The position numbers were made by a program, and so were the translations under genes. Positions 20,074-20,559 of a DNA stretch of 20,559 bases are shown here, piece by piece (positions within the stretch are counted from its first letter, which is position 1; each line of letters starts with the position of its first letter). The stretch covers positions 1-20,559 of the IMG/VR virus record IMGVR_UViG_3300018080_000683. One strand, written 5' to 3'. The stretch comes from a virus. The notes beneath the pieces were generated by a model. The model was not told where the DNA came from, did no database searches, and saw only the letters and a program-made list of their open reading frames with translations.

Positions 20074-20559
20074 CTAATGGTAAATAGTTCCAGTCGTACC
20101 AGCTGGAACAACTTCTTGTAAGCCTGGGGTACGCAAGATCACTGCTTCCGGGCTATCGTTATATCCGATAATGTAATATGTGTAATTACCCAGGCGTAAT
20201 GGGTCATTCTCAAAAATCTCACCAACTAGATCTTCAATTAAAACTGTTTGATTACGTGTTTGTGTAATTTCTAAAGCATTAAATAATTCATATTCTAAGC
20301 CAGGTGCAGGGATAGTAATAGTCCATGTAGGCAATGTTTCAACGGCATTCTCAATCTTATAACTTACTGTTGATTCCTCGCCACCAACGATAATTGTTTG
20401 ACCGGGTTCAGGTACTCCTGCCGTTACTGTAATTTGAAAAGTTATATCACCTATTTCATATGACCCTGTAACTGTTGCTTCCAATTCAATAATTGGATGT
20501 TCTTCTTGTACTGTATCAAATGTTGTCGGTGGTATTGAATTTGCAATTACATTACCTAC
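20074..20559 (-). CDS. Probable structural or tail protein, C-terminal part
   Basis: The frame is open to the right edge, so at least 161 residues are present and the start is outside the window; a TTG at 20484 would be an internal codon. The sequence is beta-rich with repeated strand-turn units (VTGSYEIGDITFQITVTAG, GGEESTVSYKIENAV, WTITIPAPGLEYELF), few charges and no enzyme motifs. The region looks like an immunoglobulin-like or fibre domain, ending in GTTGTIYH. It lies directly upstream of the endolysin, where phages often place tail genes. The assignment is based on composition and position only. Confidence 0.5.
   Translation of the reverse strand, partial: VGNVIANSIPPTTFDTVQEEHPIIELEATVTGSYEIGDITFQITVTAGVPEPGQTIIVGGEESTVSYKIENAVETLPTWTITIPAPGLEYELFNALEITQTRNQTVLIEDLVGEIFENDPLRLGNYTYYIIGYNDSPEAVILRTPGLQEVVPAGTTGTIYH

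Noticed and set aside
1-20559. tRNA genes, CRISPR arrays, insertion sequences, integrase or attachment sites
   Set aside because: I saw no cloverleaf, no regularly spaced repeats, no transposase or integrase motifs in any frame.

Overview
The window looks like part of the genome of a tailed double-stranded DNA phage, probably one infecting a Gram-negative bacterium. The reasons are tightly packed short genes that often overlap by 4 to 8 bases (ATGA junctions), a replication and recombination set, an endolysin/holin-like/lipoprotein lysis block, and many small proteins without relatives I recognise. Two adjacent genes encode lipoproteins with lipoboxes, which fits an outer membrane target. Overall base composition is AT-rich, about 40% GC by eye, with a richer island at 5.5-7.4 kb. 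I see no rRNA, tRNA, CRISPR array or insertion sequence. || Layout. (1) 1-7389, minus strand, read leftwards from 7389: a ParB-like protein, an unknown protein with a charged tail, an unknown protein, an SNF2-type helicase carrying zinc-binding insertions, a small protein, a DEDDh exonuclease, a 53-residue zinc protein, a second ParB-like protein, a 57-residue basic protein, a dATP/dGTP-diphosphohydrolase-like protein with several zinc ribbons in front, and the start of an ERF-like single-strand annealing protein that runs off the left edge. (2) 7390-7738: an AT-rich divergent control region. It holds two mirror-image promoters inside a 38-bp imperfect inverted repeat and three copies of a 13-bp site, and is the best origin or operator candidate here. 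(3) 7739-17228, plus strand: a primase-helicase, small unknown genes including a tandem paralogous pair, a lysozyme-like protein, a degenerate radical-SAM-like gene with a frameshift, a zinc-ribbon MazG-like protein, ThyX, a protein with a Tat-like signal whose start is split by one base, small membrane and zinc proteins, a zinc-finger Dam-family methyltransferase, and a DnaQ-like protein that has lost most catalytic residues. (4) 17201-20559, minus strand, read leftwards: the end of a probable structural protein, an M15 peptidase endolysin, a calcineurin-like phosphoesterase, two membrane proteins (holin candidates), two lipoproteins (spanin candidates) and a small zinc protein. || How they fit. 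The left and right arms together supply replication initiation (primase-helicase), strand exchange and repair (ERF-like protein, SNF2 helicase, exonuclease), nucleotide pool control (DUF5664 protein, MazG-like protein, ThyX) and DNA methylation. The mirror-image promoters suggest both arms start together early in infection, while the rightmost minus-strand block is probably late. The most striking themes are the repeated placing of zinc ribbons in front of nucleotide and DNA enzymes, a catalytically dead exonuclease paralogue beside the live one's genome module, and a cluster of broken reading frames at 12.4-14.4 kb.
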